This document shows, one piece after another, positions 18,730 through 29,902 of a stretch of DNA of 64,000 nt. The translations under genes and the position numbers were made by a program. The first letter of the stretch is position 1, and each line of letters opens with the position of its first letter. The DNA is from Tritrichomonas musculus (Eukaryota > Parabasalia > Tritrichomonadida > Tritrichomonadidae), in assembly GCA_039105265.1 (NCBI GenBank), contig JAPFFF010000017.1, positions 1,736,001 to 1,800,000 on the forward strand. The letters run 5' to 3'. The notes under the pieces are model-generated. The model worked only from the letters and a program-made list of their open reading frames with translations, ran no database searches and was not told the origin of the DNA.

Positions 18730-19835
18730 CTAGGTTTGACTGTCCACAACTTTTTCAAAGGAGACTGTCCAAAAAGCTGTTATACTAGATATTCCAACAT
18801 TTTGTTCTCAAAAAGTGAATTTTATTAAAGGTCATAGAAAATATTGAATAAATCGCTCTTTTTTAATTCAAATTATTTTATTTTTACATATTTTTTCCGC
18901 AGTCTACATACCCCTAGCGGGCGTCGGGCGACGATTAACGACGACGACCAGAGGGAGGAGTCATTAGGAAGAGTCTTTAATTCTTCCAAATTCAATTTTG
19001 AATTCTCTAATTCTTCCAAATTCAATTTTGAATGCTCTAATTCTTCCCAATTCAATTTTCATAATAAGCTTTTTGAAAAGAAAAATAACTGATTTTATTT
19101 CACCATAACCAATCATTTAATTCACTATTAAATATAATGTACGAATATCTTGGAAATTCCACAGTAATATTTCGATATTATTATGCATTAAAATCATAAA
19201 TGAAATATATAATATTATATTATCATAAAAATATATTTTATCGAACAAATTATGCACAATATTAATTTATTGATTTTGGAATAAATAAATAATAAATATC
19301 AGATTAAAAAATTAATATTTAATCGTTTATATATGTTTACAATATTAATTGAATGTTTTATTATATTATATATTAATATATCTATCCAATTAATATGAAA
19401 AGGTCCATTTTTACTGCATTTTTACAAAATTTGGGATTTGCAGAGGACGAGATTATTTCCTTATAAAAGCAGTATCATTAAATTATACACTTTATATTAA
19501 TTAATAATATGTTAAAATAAAAGGAAAAACTCTAAAATTCATCGACTTTTCTCTGAAAAAAAATTCAATGAAAAAGAGTTTTATTACTTTTGGTCAACGT
19601 TTTTTCCTCTCCATTTTATTTTAAAAATCAATTGCTATCTTTGAAACATTTTGATTAATTAACTAAAGAAAAAACTATCCATCATTGTTAGTGGACTGCT
19701 CTTTCAAATTTTGAGTATTTTCAGACCAAATATAGACGTGAATAACGATTTTCTGTCCAAAAAAGTGACAAAATAACGTATTTTTTAGAAAAAGTGAAGG
19801 TAGGGACAGTCATTTCACTGGACAGTCAACCCTAG
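18730..19835. mobile_element. hAT-like non-autonomous element with 8-bp target duplication
   Basis: The left end reads CTAGGTTTGACTGTCCA and the right end, reverse complemented, reads CTAGGGTTGACTGTCCA, a 17-bp terminal inverted repeat with one mismatch. It is bounded by a perfect 8-bp direct repeat, TAGCGAAC, at 18722-18729 and 19836-19843. Eight-base duplications with short inverted repeats of this form are characteristic of hAT superfamily elements. The 1.1 kb interior has no transposase; it is AT-rich and holds three tandem copies of a 24-bp unit (TTCTTCCAAATTCAATTTTG) at about 18980-19060. GC-rich bases at 18915-18960 stand out. It needs a transposase in trans. The superfamily call rests on the duplication length and terminus only. 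Confidence 0.7.
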
Positions 19836-19843
19836 TAGCGAAC
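19836..19843 (+). repeat. Target-site duplication TAGCGAAC (right)
   Basis: Second copy of the 8-bp duplication bounding the element at 18730-19835. Confidence 0.75.
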
Positions 19844-19994
19844 AAATAATGATGCAAAAAGTTTAAAATCATATTTTATATATAATAAGAAATTCTATAT
19901 ATATTTGGTTTATTATATTCAAATTTGATATTGAAAATTTGAATTCAATGAATTCAATTCAATGATACAAAAAGTATACTTTTTTTGCTAAAAG

Positions 19995-20030
<36 letters not shown>

Positions 20031-20266
20031 CATTCCTGTAAAATGAAGCTGTAGAAGATTTTTATTTTTATTTTTTTTTTTTAAAAAAAAGAGCATTTCA
20101 TGAAACCAACTTGATTTTCAAAGTCAAAAATTTTGGAGGACTAATTTGGTGAATTTGGTGGACTTTTTATCACATTCAATTTTCAGAAAGCACATATAAT
20201 TGTTTTCTTGAATAGTGTAAATAAAGTTAAGTGAAATAATATCAAATCATTTTTTTATTAATTTTC
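19844..20266 (+). other. Spacer upstream of UBA1 with long T run and TCATTT motif
   Basis: The spacer contains an uninterrupted run of about 32 T near 20000-20030 and shorter homopolymers. TCATTT at 20247, 20 bp before the UBA1 ATG, fits the trichomonad initiator. No gene is seen. Confidence 0.45.
20247..20252 (+). promoter_or_regulatory. Initiator-like TCATTT upstream of UBA1
   Basis: TCATTT lies 20 bp before the ATG at 20267, at the short leader length usual for trichomonad mRNAs. It is a short motif, so this is tentative. Confidence 0.4.
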
Positions 20267-23200
20267 ATGTCTGAAGGTAAATCAATTGATGAAAGCCTTT
20301 ATAGTCGGCAAATTTATGTACTTGGTGTCGATGCAATGAAAAAACTCGCAACATCATCAGTTTTGGTTTCAGGACTTGGAGGTCTTGGTGTTGAAATTGC
20401 GAAGAATATAATTCTTGCAGGTGTTAGTAATGTCACGATACATGATACACGAAATTGTCAACAAAATGATTTAGCATCGAATTTTTATTTGAAAGAAGCA
20501 GATATTGGTAATAATCGTGCATATTCATGTCTCAAAAGTCTTTCAAGTTTAAATGAATACGTTTCCGTTACAGCCAAAACAGACGAATTAACAAATAAAT
20601 TTCTTATTAATTACAAATGCGTTGTGATTACAGATTATCATAAAGAATCAGAAATCAAAAGAATCTCAAATTGATTTTAACGGGTGTTTGTGGTGTGTTT
20701 GCTTACATGTTCAATGATTTTGGAAATAATTTTATTGTTAACGATGCTACAGGAGAAATACCAAGTCGATTCCTGATATCATTTATTACGAACAATGAAA
20801 AAGGACTCGTTACAATTGCTGAAGACGAAACATATGAAATTGGCGATGGAGATATTATTCGATTTGAAGAAGTTGAAGGAATGACTGAACTAAATGGAAA
20901 GGAATATCAAATCACTGTCAAAGATAAACGACATTTTTACATTGGTGACACATCGAAATTTGGCAAATATACAAGTCAGCACAGAAGTGGATATGGCGTT
21001 CAAGTCATTGTGCCAAAAGTGATGCATTTTCTAGAATATTCAGAAGCATTAAAGAAGCCAGAAGAGACCATTAATACTCCATTTGACTTTTGTTCATTTG
21101 GAAGAGATCAACAAGTCATTCTGGCATTTGCAGCATATCAACGATGTCTTGATCAAAAAGATGATGAAATTGATGGAAAAGTAACACAAAAAGATATAAT
21201 CAAATATGCGAAAGAAATAAATAATGAATGCAAAATTGTTGAAGAAATTGATGAAGGATTATTAAGTGAATTTGCAAGAGAATCATCATATTCAATAGCG
21301 CCAACATGTGCAACGTTTGGAGGAATTGCAGGACAAGAAGTAATCAAAGCTTTTTCAGGAAAATTTACACCAGTTAATCAATTCTTAGCAATGGGATATA
21401 TTGAATCATTATCGACAAAAAAAGAAGATTTAGAATGCACATTAATGAACGATAGATATGATCCTTATCGTGCAGTTTTTGGTAATAAACATCATGAAAT
21501 TATGATGAATCTTAGATACTTCATTATTGGCGCTGGCGCATTAGGATGTGAACAGCTCAAAAACTTTGCATTAATGGGTGTTGCGACTAAAGGAAAAGGA
21601 AAAGTATTCATGACAGATATGGATTCAATTGAACGATCAAATTTAAATAGGCAGTTTCTATTTAGAAATAGCGACATTGGAAAAATGAAGAGTGAAGCAG
21701 CAGCCAGTGCTGCTCGTGAAATGAATCCATCAATCAACATCGAAGCACATCAAAATAAAATAGGTCCAGAATCATCAGACATTTACAATGATGATTTTTA
21801 TTTGTCTCTTGATGGAGTTTGTAACGCTCTTGACAATGTTCAAACAAGAATGTTTAGTGATGAAATGTGCGTGTTTTACAAAAAGCCACTTCTTGAATCT
21901 GGAACACTTGGACCAAAAGCGCATTTTCAAACAATTGTTCCTTATCTAACAGAAAGTTATAGTAGCCAACAAGATCCGCCAGAAAAAGGCATTCCAATGT
22001 GCACACTTCATAATTTCCCTTCTAACATAAGTCATTGTTGCATGTGGGCGAGAGATTTATTCAGTGGTTTATTTGAAAAAACTCCATTGTTAGTTAATTC
22101 CTTACTTAAAAATGGACGTGATAGAAATGCAATAAAAGAAATCATAGATAATTTGAAGAGCACAAATTTGTTAGCTTGGCAACAAACAAAAGAATCTGTT
22201 TTCGAACTGTTAAAGAAAGGAAAATGTCAAAATTTTGAAGACTGTATCAAATGGGCAAGATTATTATTCGAAGAATTATTCAACTTAAAAATTAGAGATT
22301 TGCAGTATTATATTCCTCGTGATAAGATAACTAAAGAAGGACTTCCATTTTGGACGGGAAATAAACGATTCCCGGAAATACAAAAATACGATCCAAACAA
22401 TCATTATCATGCAGAATTTGTTACCAGTGCTGCAATTTTAAGAGCTAGAATTTTCGGTATTCAAATTGAATCAAATATACCACAAAGAGCATCGAAAGTT
22501 CAAACTTCGGAATGGAAACTATCAAGTAAAGAAATCAAAATACCTGAAGAAGAAAGCAATGATGACAAGCAAGAGATAGAAGTAACTGAAGATACTGAAG
22601 ATTCAATCAATGAAATAATTTCACTTGTCCAAAATTGTAAAGAGCTTCATCCTGAAATTTTTGAGAAAGATGATGATGCAAATGGTCACATTGACTTCGT
22701 TGCTGCTGCTGCAAATATTCGTGCATTAAATTATCAAATCGAAACAGAAGACAAACTCGAAATCAAGAGAATTGCTGGCAAAATTATCCCTGCAATCGCA
22801 ACAACAACAGCAATGATTTGCGGTCTCGTGGCTCTCGAAATGTATAAGCTTCATTGTCCTGAGAAGAAAAAGATTGACAGTTTTAGATTTGGTTCAATCA
22901 ACATCGGAATATCATCATTCAATATTTGTGAGCCTCTCCCTTGTCATAAAGTAAAATGTGCTGCAAATGGAATTGAGTTTTCACTTTGGGACGCATGGGA
23001 AATTAAAGGAGATTTAACATTGCAACAAGTAATTGATGAAATTAAAGAAAAATATAAACTTATCGTTGATTCAATTACAATAGGACATTATTTGTTTTAT
23101 ATGTCATTCAATGCTAACAAAAAAAGATTGCAGACAAAAATAACTGATTCTTTGATTAACGAATTTAAATATAAGCCATTTGGAAATGGGAAATATTTAA

Positions 23201-23283
23201 TTGAAATAGCTGCATTATGCACAGACTTCGATGAAAATGATGTTGAAGACATTCCATCTTTCATTCTTAATATTAAAGGATGA
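20267..23283 (+). CDS. UBA1: Ubiquitin-activating enzyme E1 (frame interrupted once)
   Basis: E1 adenylates ubiquitin with ATP, takes it onto a cysteine and passes it to E2 enzymes. The inactive adenylation repeat opens the protein (LYSRQIYVLGVDAMKKL, then SGLGGLGVEIAKNIILAG). The active repeat has FIIGAGALGCEQLKNFALMG and DMDSIERSNLNRQFLFR. The catalytic cysteine motif PMCTLHNFP is intact, and a ubiquitin-fold domain ends the chain (LWDAWEIKGDLTLQQVI). Total length is about 1,005 codons, normal for UBA1. The reading frame changes at about 20665-20674, between RISN and LILTGVCGVF. Compared with other E1s about eight residues seem missing there (usually a C-H/N-x-IK-like stretch), which suggests a small deletion in the genome or an assembly error. 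No intron-like signals are seen. Both halves are otherwise well conserved. Confidence 0.93.
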
Positions 23284-24576
23284 TTCAAAAAAAAAAAGCT
23301 AATTAATTATTTTTTTGTTTTGGTTTTTTCAATTGAAAATAAATATTATAATATTTATTATAAAAAAAAAATTAATTATTAAATAAGCAAATTAATTGAA
23401 TGTAAGACATTAAAATCTGGTGATGAAAAATGGAAATTAGAAAAATTATATTAAATTATTAAATTCAAAAATAAATTATTCATTCTAATGATCAAGAATA
23501 ATGTTAGTGTTCATCAATTCAAGTATTATGAAGTGTTTCGTATATAATAATAAGGCTTTATTAATAGATATAGAATTTGAAAAACAGCAATTTTGCTGAA
23601 GATGCAATTAGTAAGTAAGTTGTATCAAAATTTTATATGTTAAAAAGGATTTATTGATAAAAATATATATAAATTATATATTTGGGAGTATGAAAGAAAG
23701 TGTAATGCCAGTTAATTATGGGTGGGACACTCTTTTTTTGACCTCAAAAAGTTTCAAAATCTCTTCGAATTTTAGGTTTTATTTGGTGATTTTAATAAAT
23801 TTTCTTACCCATTTAATAATCTTTAAATTGGTCATTGAAACCAATCAAAAAACTTAATATTCATCGAGTTTTTTTTGACTTCACATACTAATAGATCTCT
23901 CTTCGTAAGAGATATCCTTCAAAACTACTAATACTATTTGATTTTATACATATGCATTATACATTATAAAACATAAATATTTATAATTACTTTGTAGTTA
24001 GTCCAAAAAAGTTAATATAATAATTATTTTTAAGTTTTTTCGATACATGATCTTTTCTAACTTTTTATTTTGTAATATTCGATTTCTTCTTTTAATGCTC
24101 AATAAAATGATATATTTTGTTTGAACATAACTTCAAAGATAAAGTTTAGTTTGAAAAATGAATTCAAAAAGTTGAATTAATAAACGGAATGATTCAATTT
24201 TCGGCGGTTAGAAAATTAATTTTAAACGATCAAACTCAATATTTTTGCTTTAAAATATATTATAAGAATAGGGAATATTATTTAAAATGAGGTTCCGCCA
24301 TTTATAAAATCAAAAAATTCAAAATGACCATTTTTTACCCAAATTATTTTTTATGGAAAATAAAATGCGATTATCTAATTCACCTTTGATGATTTTGATT
24401 TTTTAAATAGTAAATTATATGTAGCTATTAAAAATCTATCTAAATATAAAATAACTGGAAAAAGTCTTGGATAGCTTACACATAGTTAATTTCAAATATA
24501 AAATAACTTTTTCAATGATAGCTGTTTAATTTTTATTCCATTATTTTTGACTTCATAAAAGGCGAATTGTAAATAA
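23284..24576. other. Intergenic spacer, 1.3 kb, no gene seen
   Basis: The spacer is very AT-rich with homopolymer runs. A short frame at 23654-23857 has no coding character. The phrase GGGTGGGACACTC followed by a T run at about 23721 loosely recalls transposon ends elsewhere in the window, but no partner was found. I see no tRNA or structured RNA. Confidence 0.5.
24553..24558 (+). promoter_or_regulatory. Initiator-like TCATAA upstream of NEK kinase
   Basis: TCATA fits TCA-Y-(T/A) and lies 24 bp before the ATG at 24577. Tentative. Confidence 0.35.
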
Positions 24577-26190
24577 ATGGAAAAATACGAAATAATTAGA
24601 AATCTTGGTCGTGGATCATACGGGAGTGTAGAATTGGCTCGTCTTCGCCCTTCACCTGGCTCTCCTTCAAACGATAAAGAGCAGCTTTATGCCATCAAAA
24701 AAATAAAGCTCAAACACTTACCTCCTGAAGAACGTAAAAAAGCACTTGATGAAGCAGCTGTTCTCCGAAAACTTAATCATCCGAATATTGTTGCATTTAA
24801 AGATTCCTTTGAAGAAAACAATGCATTTTATATTGTAATGGAATTTATTGATGGAGGAGATTTGGAAAAAAAAATCCAACAACGTGGTAATTCTTATATG
24901 ACAGAACGTGAAGTTCTATTTATGTTTGTGCAGATACTTTCGCCTATTGCATATTTGCACAAAAATAAAATTTTACATCGTGATATTAAGCCACAAAATT
25001 GTTTTATAACGAAGCATGGAATTGTAAAAATTGGTGATTTTGGTGTAGCCAGGTCTCTCGATGCCACTTTTGATTTGGCTAAAACAGTTATTGGAACGCC
25101 ATTTTATTTAGCCCCAGAAATTTGGGATAACCACCCATATGGATATGCTGCTGATATATACTCGTTAGGAGTTGTTCTTTACAGCATGTGCTCCCTTAAA
25201 AAGCCTTTTGATGCTGATTCTGCTACCCAATTATTTACCAAAGTCATGAAGCATGATTTCACACCAATACCATATTTCTTTAGTAATGAACTTCGACAAC
25301 TAGTTGATTCGATGCTTCGTAAAGATCCAAACTTACGTCCAACAGCTGACGCTATATTAAAACTTCCATTTATACAGAATGCAATTATGGAATTGGTAGA
25401 ATTCAACAAGAAGCAAATAGAGGAGATTCCTTTGAATAAGCAAAATTATTCATCAAATGCAAGACAAGACAAAAAAGGTGGGAATATAGCTGGAAGAGGA
25501 CGACTTCTATCATTAAATCTTGTTTCGACCAATTCGTCAGAATCAACAAATAATAACAGATCAACTGCAATCAAATCAAAATCTGAAAATACATTAAAAT
25601 CTACCCAAAACGCAAACAATGTAACTGTGATCAAAACAAAAGTTGATAATGATAAGTCTATCGCACGAGGAAGTAATCCATCAAGCACTCAAAAGAAGGG
25701 CATACGCGAATCTAAAAGTAAGCCAAATGCAACAATTATTAAGCAAACAATTAACAACAATAAAAATGATGATAAAAACGATGAAGAACTTGCATTTGAA
25801 GATGATTTCATTGATATTGAAGATGACTTTATATCTGATGATGAAGACGAAGAAAATAAAAGTGATGAAGACAATGAAGAAGAAGAAAATAGCAATAGTT
25901 TTGAAGACGATTTTGAAGATGACTCATTCACTCTTTTAGAAGATGTAACAATGCGTCTTCAAGAATCACTTTTGCCTGCCAAGGTTAGGGAAGAAAACAA
26001 AAGAGCCGTTGAGGAACTCAAGAATAGTTTGAAAGTAGAAATAGGTGAGAAAAAGTTTACCGATATCTACACAAATCTAAAGGAACTCGAAGATCCATCA
26101 TGTATGTTAAAACTTAGAAAACTCGAAAGAGAAGATAAAGAATCTGTTAATAAGGTGAAAGAACTCATTGAAAAGGAGCAAACAATATAG
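24577..26190 (+). CDS. NEK-family serine/threonine protein kinase
   Basis: The 537-residue protein has a complete N-terminal kinase domain of about 275 residues: glycine loop GRGSYG (11-16), AIKKIK lysine near 43, HRDIKPQN with Asp136, DFG at 154-156, GTPFYLAPE activation segment, and DIYSLGVVLY. The order and the EKYEIIRNLGRGSYG opening fit NIMA-related (NEK) kinases, which act on centrosomes, flagella and mitosis and are expanded in flagellated protists. The tail (about 280-440) is basic and Ser/Asn-rich, then strongly acidic (DEDEENKSDEDNEEEEN). It ends in a charged, probably coiled-coil segment (LREL-type helices from about 460). All catalytic residues are present, so it is expected to be active. 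Its substrate is unknown. Confidence 0.92.
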   Translation: MEKYEIIRNLGRGSYGSVELARLRPSPGSPSNDKEQLYAIKKIKLKHLPPEERKKALDEAAVLRKLNHPNIVAFKDSFEENNAFYIVMEFIDGGDLEKKIQQRGNSYMTEREVLFMFVQILSPIAYLHKNKILHRDIKPQNCFITKHGIVKIGDFGVARSLDATFDLAKTVIGTPFYLAPEIWDNHPYGYAADIYSLGVVLYSMCSLKKPFDADSATQLFTKVMKHDFTPIPYFFSNELRQLVDSMLRKDPNLRPTADAILKLPFIQNAIMELVEFNKKQIEEIPLNKQNYSSNARQDKKGGNIAGRGRLLSLNLVSTNSSESTNNNRSTAIKSKSENTLKSTQNANNVTVIKTKVDNDKSIARGSNPSSTQKKGIRESKSKPNATIIKQTINNNKNDDKNDEELAFEDDFIDIEDDFISDDEDEENKSDEDNEEEENSNSFEDDFEDDSFTLLEDVTMRLQESLLPAKVREENKRAVEELKNSLKVEIGEKKFTDIYTNLKELEDPSCMLKLRKLEREDKESVNKVKELIEKEQTI

Positions 26191-26484
26191 CTTTCAAATA
26201 ATATCCATTTTCCATAGTGTCATATATATATTTCTGTTAGTATTTTTATTTAACAATAGTACTATGATGATTATTCAGTATTTTTACATATTTTTTTTTT
26301 ATTCATGAAAATACAATTTTAAAATTTTGCATCTAATCAATCAAGAAATAATTTAATAGATAAATTTTAAATGCAAATTTAATTAAATTAAATTTCATCA
26401 TTAAACCTCTATTATCATTATTTTAATATATTCAAGTACACGCTAAACTTCATGTTTCTATCAAAATTAGGCATTATATGAGAG

Positions 26485-26515
<31 letters not shown>

Positions 26516-26552
26516 ATAAAGTTGTAAATATCTTATAATAATATTATATAAT
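26191..26552. other. Convergent spacer, no gene seen
   Basis: AT-rich DNA between the ends of two converging genes, with an A run of about 23 near 26494. Nothing else is recognisable. Confidence 0.5.
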
Positions 26553-28250
26553 TTATAAAACAGAAGGTACATGAAAAGGGTAGCCATAGCCACCAATAAA
26601 AGTTATGAAACTTTCTTGCTGAACAACACTGATTTGAAGGTTCGAATGAAGAGATACGATATTATCGCATGGAATTTTATAACTTTCTAAAATAGGACTT
26701 TTTAAATAAGGGCAGGTTATATTAAAAGAGTCGCTAAAAGCAAGAGAAAATAATCTGGATTCAGGCATCCATTTGCCTTTTATATCCATTTTCTCATTAG
26801 CTGAAGATGATGATGAAACAGGTGATGTTAATGGTGATTGCGCCGATGGTGATTGTGATCGAGATATTGATGGCGATCGGCTAGAAGAAAATGAGATCTG
26901 TGATAGAGTGCTTTCTGTTTGCCTCATGTCAAAAGATATAATTCCATTTTTGGTAATCGCTACAGCAAGGTCGAGAAAAGGTGAAACATGAAGTGAAACT
27001 AGATTATTGCAATTTTGAGTGCATAAAGCATTGATATGCGGTGATCTTAAATCAATCATATAAATCCCACTCTTGGTGCAGCATCCAATAGAATTTGCCA
27101 TGTCATCAACACAAATAGACGCCATTTGTTCGGGTGAAGTCCATGATGCGTAATGTTTTCCCCATTGATAATATTCAACTGAATTTTCTGTTGCAACGTA
27201 TATATCATCATTGTTAATATCAAAATCAATGTATGGAGTGTCAAGATTGATTTGATAATACTCTTGTTGAATTCCAGAATAAATTTTAGTTCTATCATTG
27301 CTTGAAATTGCATAATTTCGTTCGCCTCCGAACGAAATTTTAAAGTCACCTACGCTATCGTTAATATATGTAACTGGATGCATTAATATGCCATTAACAT
27401 CGTTATTCATCACTATTTCATGAACGAATCCATCTTTTGAGCAAGTTAAAAAGTTTCCATTTGGAACTGAGCAAACAGTTTGGATATTTCCAACAGGAAA
27501 TTTGATATTTTTCTTTTTTTCTGTATCAATAACGCTAATTGATTTAGAAGATGCAATTGCAAATATTCTCTTATTTAATGCAATAGCTCTTGTTTTCCCT
27601 AATTCCTTGGAAATAGGGACAGAACGAATTGTCATTTTTTTGTCAAACTCAACTGGGTGATCTTCTGGAACAGAAAATATTCCAACATCATCATCTTTTA
27701 TGGCAAATTTGTTCTTAATTAAATCATTGAGAATGCGCGATGCATCAAAAGAAACTCGACCTTCCATTACTCTTCCAGCAATTCTCATTAAAAAAACCAA
27801 TTTGTTTTTGTAAATTTTGTTATCGTTGTTATTTAAATTTAAGTTAGATAAAATTGCTAGTAAAACTTTTAATTCGTTTTCTTGGAGTGGGAAATGTAAG
27901 CAACGAGGCATTTTATCTTCACTAGAAAATTCCATAACACGTATATTTTCGATGAGTATTCTTAAATCTCTTGGTAAGTAAGGATGAACGAATTTTGAAT
28001 TTTTGTTAATTACTGAATCATAAAGATTAAACCCGCCTCTTTCAAAATTGCCAGAACATGTTCTTGGATTTAATGATAATGAGTTGATAACAAACCATGC
28101 TGTTGAATGAGTGAATTGCGTAAAATTGTCAGTTTTTGACTGGAGCGAATCATCTTCTTGATCTGATAAGAGAAGAGATTCTAACGATCTTTGTGCAGAT
28201 TGCGATAAAGAAGAATCACGATTCGCTAAAGAATCTGATGATGATTCCAT
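26553..28250 (-). CDS. WD40/beta-propeller-like protein, function unknown
   Basis: A 565-residue protein. Residues 1-60 are Ser/Asp-rich and likely disordered. About 60-190 are helical, with no family I recognise. From about 205 repeating four-strand patterns appear: AIALNKRIFAIASSKSISVID, VCSVPNGNFLTCSKDGFVHE, NYAISSNDRTKIY, DDIYVATENSVEYY and AVAITKNGIISFD. Each is of the form strand-turn-NG/DG-strand found in WD40-like propellers. A Ser/Pro-rich insert (RSPSISRSQSPSAQSPL) interrupts the propeller near residue 455. A scaffold role is likely for such a fold. The Trp-Asp signatures themselves are weak, so the exact propeller class is open. The start is the ATG at 28248-28250. Confidence 0.75.
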   Translation of the reverse strand: MESSSDSLANRDSSLSQSAQRSLESLLLSDQEDDSLQSKTDNFTQFTHSTAWFVINSLSLNPRTCSGNFERGGFNLYDSVINKNSKFVHPYLPRDLRILIENIRVMEFSSEDKMPRCLHFPLQENELKVLLAILSNLNLNNNDNKIYKNKLVFLMRIAGRVMEGRVSFDASRILNDLIKNKFAIKDDDVGIFSVPEDHPVEFDKKMTIRSVPISKELGKTRAIALNKRIFAIASSKSISVIDTEKKKNIKFPVGNIQTVCSVPNGNFLTCSKDGFVHEIVMNNDVNGILMHPVTYINDSVGDFKISFGGERNYAISSNDRTKIYSGIQQEYYQINLDTPYIDFDINNDDIYVATENSVEYYQWGKHYASWTSPEQMASICVDDMANSIGCCTKSGIYMIDLRSPHINALCTQNCNNLVSLHVSPFLDLAVAITKNGIISFDMRQTESTLSQISFSSSRSPSISRSQSPSAQSPLTSPVSSSSSANEKMDIKGKWMPESRLFSLAFSDSFNITCPYLKSPILESYKIPCDNIVSLHSNLQISVVQQESFITFIGGYGYPFHVPSVL

Positions 28251-28383
28251 TATTTAAATGGCCGTTTAAAAATTCAAAATTAAAATAAAAATTGAATGTA
28301 TATTCAAAATTTTAAATCTAAATCTATGAAAATAATTCAAACAATTTCTAATTGTTAAGATTAGTAATTGTTACAAAGTAAAA

Positions 28384-29733
28384 TCAATATTCATGGCCTG
28401 TCCTTGGCTTTGGCCTTGTTTGCTTACTTTTTGGTTTAGTCTTGGGCTTTTCTTTTAGGCCGCTGCTTTTTCCTTTTCGCATTACATTACTATTTTCATC
28501 GTATTGGGAACGAAAAGATACTTGAGGTGAAGGTGATCGAAGAGGAACTTTTCTCCTGATTCGATCATCTTTATCAATAGAATTGCTAATTACGCTGCTT
28601 TTTGTTTTAGGACTATAATAAGAAGGATATAACGATGAAGATGGATTCGTTGTTTTTGGTTTAGATGGCTTTGCTTTTGCTGATCTTGATCTTGGCTTTG
28701 GCTTTGGCTTTAAAGCTATACTATAATCATATGTAGATGAAGGAGTTGATGAAAAATATTTATTTTTGGTTGTTTTTTGTTTTGAGATGAAATCATTCTT
28801 GACTTTTTTCATGAATTCTTCTTCACGTCTCCGGATAGCTTTTTCTTCTTCTCGAGTTTTTTTCATTAGTTTTGCAGATTCTTTGTAATCAAAAACTACT
28901 GCATTAGCAGGAATTGTATCTCCTTTTTCTGGAATAAAGTGGACACGTCTTGAACTATTTTTTGGAGGATGGTTAGATAAATCTGCTTTTTCATTAGATT
29001 TTGAATTATCATCAAAATCATTCTTATCTTTTGTTACATCTGCATTTGAAATCAAATGCGTGTTTCCTTGTGGAATTGGATTTTTTAATATTGATTTTAT
29101 ATTCAATTTGCTTGCTGGAATAAAGCGCTTCTTTCTTTTTTCAGCTTCTTCAGGGGTTGGACGCAATTTTCCAATTGATAAAAGGAAGATTCTTTTTTGA
29201 ACAAGTTTCTGAACTTTATCACTATCAATGATTTCTTTACTTATTGATGAAATTTTTTTTGATGTTATTGTATCATAAATAAATCTAGAATTTTTTAGTT
29301 CGCCTGATGTAAAAGGGATCAATGTCGAAATTACAATAGAATCCACGATAGCATCAACAACATCAACTTTAACAAAAGGACTTAATTTTGTTTGATTTGA
29401 ATCTGGATTGTCTAAATTGGAATCTATAGTTGGCTTGTTAGAATTTTTATCTTTTGAATATGGATCCAATGTCTGTTTCAAATTGCATAAAAATGATATT
29501 TGAGAATTTAATTCTTTTTGGAATTCAGATCCGTCATTGGTATTAGAATTATTTTGATTTGATATTTTGTGATCAGAAAAGACATTTGTGTCAATTTTTT
29601 TATTTCGGATATAATCTGGGAATAAATTTGAAATGGTATTGGTGAAATCTAATGCATCTTCAGATGAACTAAATATTGTTTCATAATCTTTAAGAGTTGG
29701 ATTATTTTGTGGTTGTTGTATATTCGTTTTCAT
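28384..29733 (-). CDS. Basic, largely disordered protein, function unknown
   Basis: A 449-residue protein with no family I recognise. The first 130 residues are Asn/Ser/Asp-rich. About 125-215 contain a hydrophobic, probably folded patch (VDVVDAIVDSIVISTLIPF). About 290-330 form a long charged helix (KLMKKTREEEKAIRRREEEF). The C-terminal 110 residues are rich in Lys, Pro and Ser, with KPKPKPRSRSAKAKPSKPK-type runs. Such tails often bind nucleic acid or microtubules, but nothing specific is seen. It is transcribed away from the kinase gene at 29903, with 169 bp between the two ATGs, so a shared divergent promoter is possible. Confidence 0.7.
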   Translation of the reverse strand: MKTNIQQPQNNPTLKDYETIFSSSEDALDFTNTISNLFPDYIRNKKIDTNVFSDHKISNQNNSNTNDGSEFQKELNSQISFLCNLKQTLDPYSKDKNSNKPTIDSNLDNPDSNQTKLSPFVKVDVVDAIVDSIVISTLIPFTSGELKNSRFIYDTITSKKISSISKEIIDSDKVQKLVQKRIFLLSIGKLRPTPEEAEKRKKRFIPASKLNIKSILKNPIPQGNTHLISNADVTKDKNDFDDNSKSNEKADLSNHPPKNSSRRVHFIPEKGDTIPANAVVFDYKESAKLMKKTREEEKAIRRREEEFMKKVKNDFISKQKTTKNKYFSSTPSSTYDYSIALKPKPKPRSRSAKAKPSKPKTTNPSSSLYPSYYSPKTKSSVISNSIDKDDRIRRKVPLRSPSPQVSFRSQYDENSNVMRKGKSSGLKEKPKTKPKSKQTRPKPRTGHEY

Positions 29734-29902
29734 AAAATTTTGAGATAAAAACTGTTATTATCTCTTTAAATTGAAATATATGAATATCAAAATAAATATT
29801 AAAAAAAATATTAAATTTTTTAAAAAAAGCAAATATCAAATGTAAAACTAATATTTGGGTTTGTTTATTTATAATTTTATATTTGTCAACTAGAATTTTA
29901 AA

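Noticed and set aside
18844-19092. 82-codon plus-strand frame with NSSKFNFE repeats
   Set aside because: It comes from three tandem 24-bp units in the hAT-like element and has no coding context.
20660-20680. A short intron explaining the UBA1 frame change
   Set aside because: Coding sequence appears to be missing rather than added, and no trichomonad splice signals are present.
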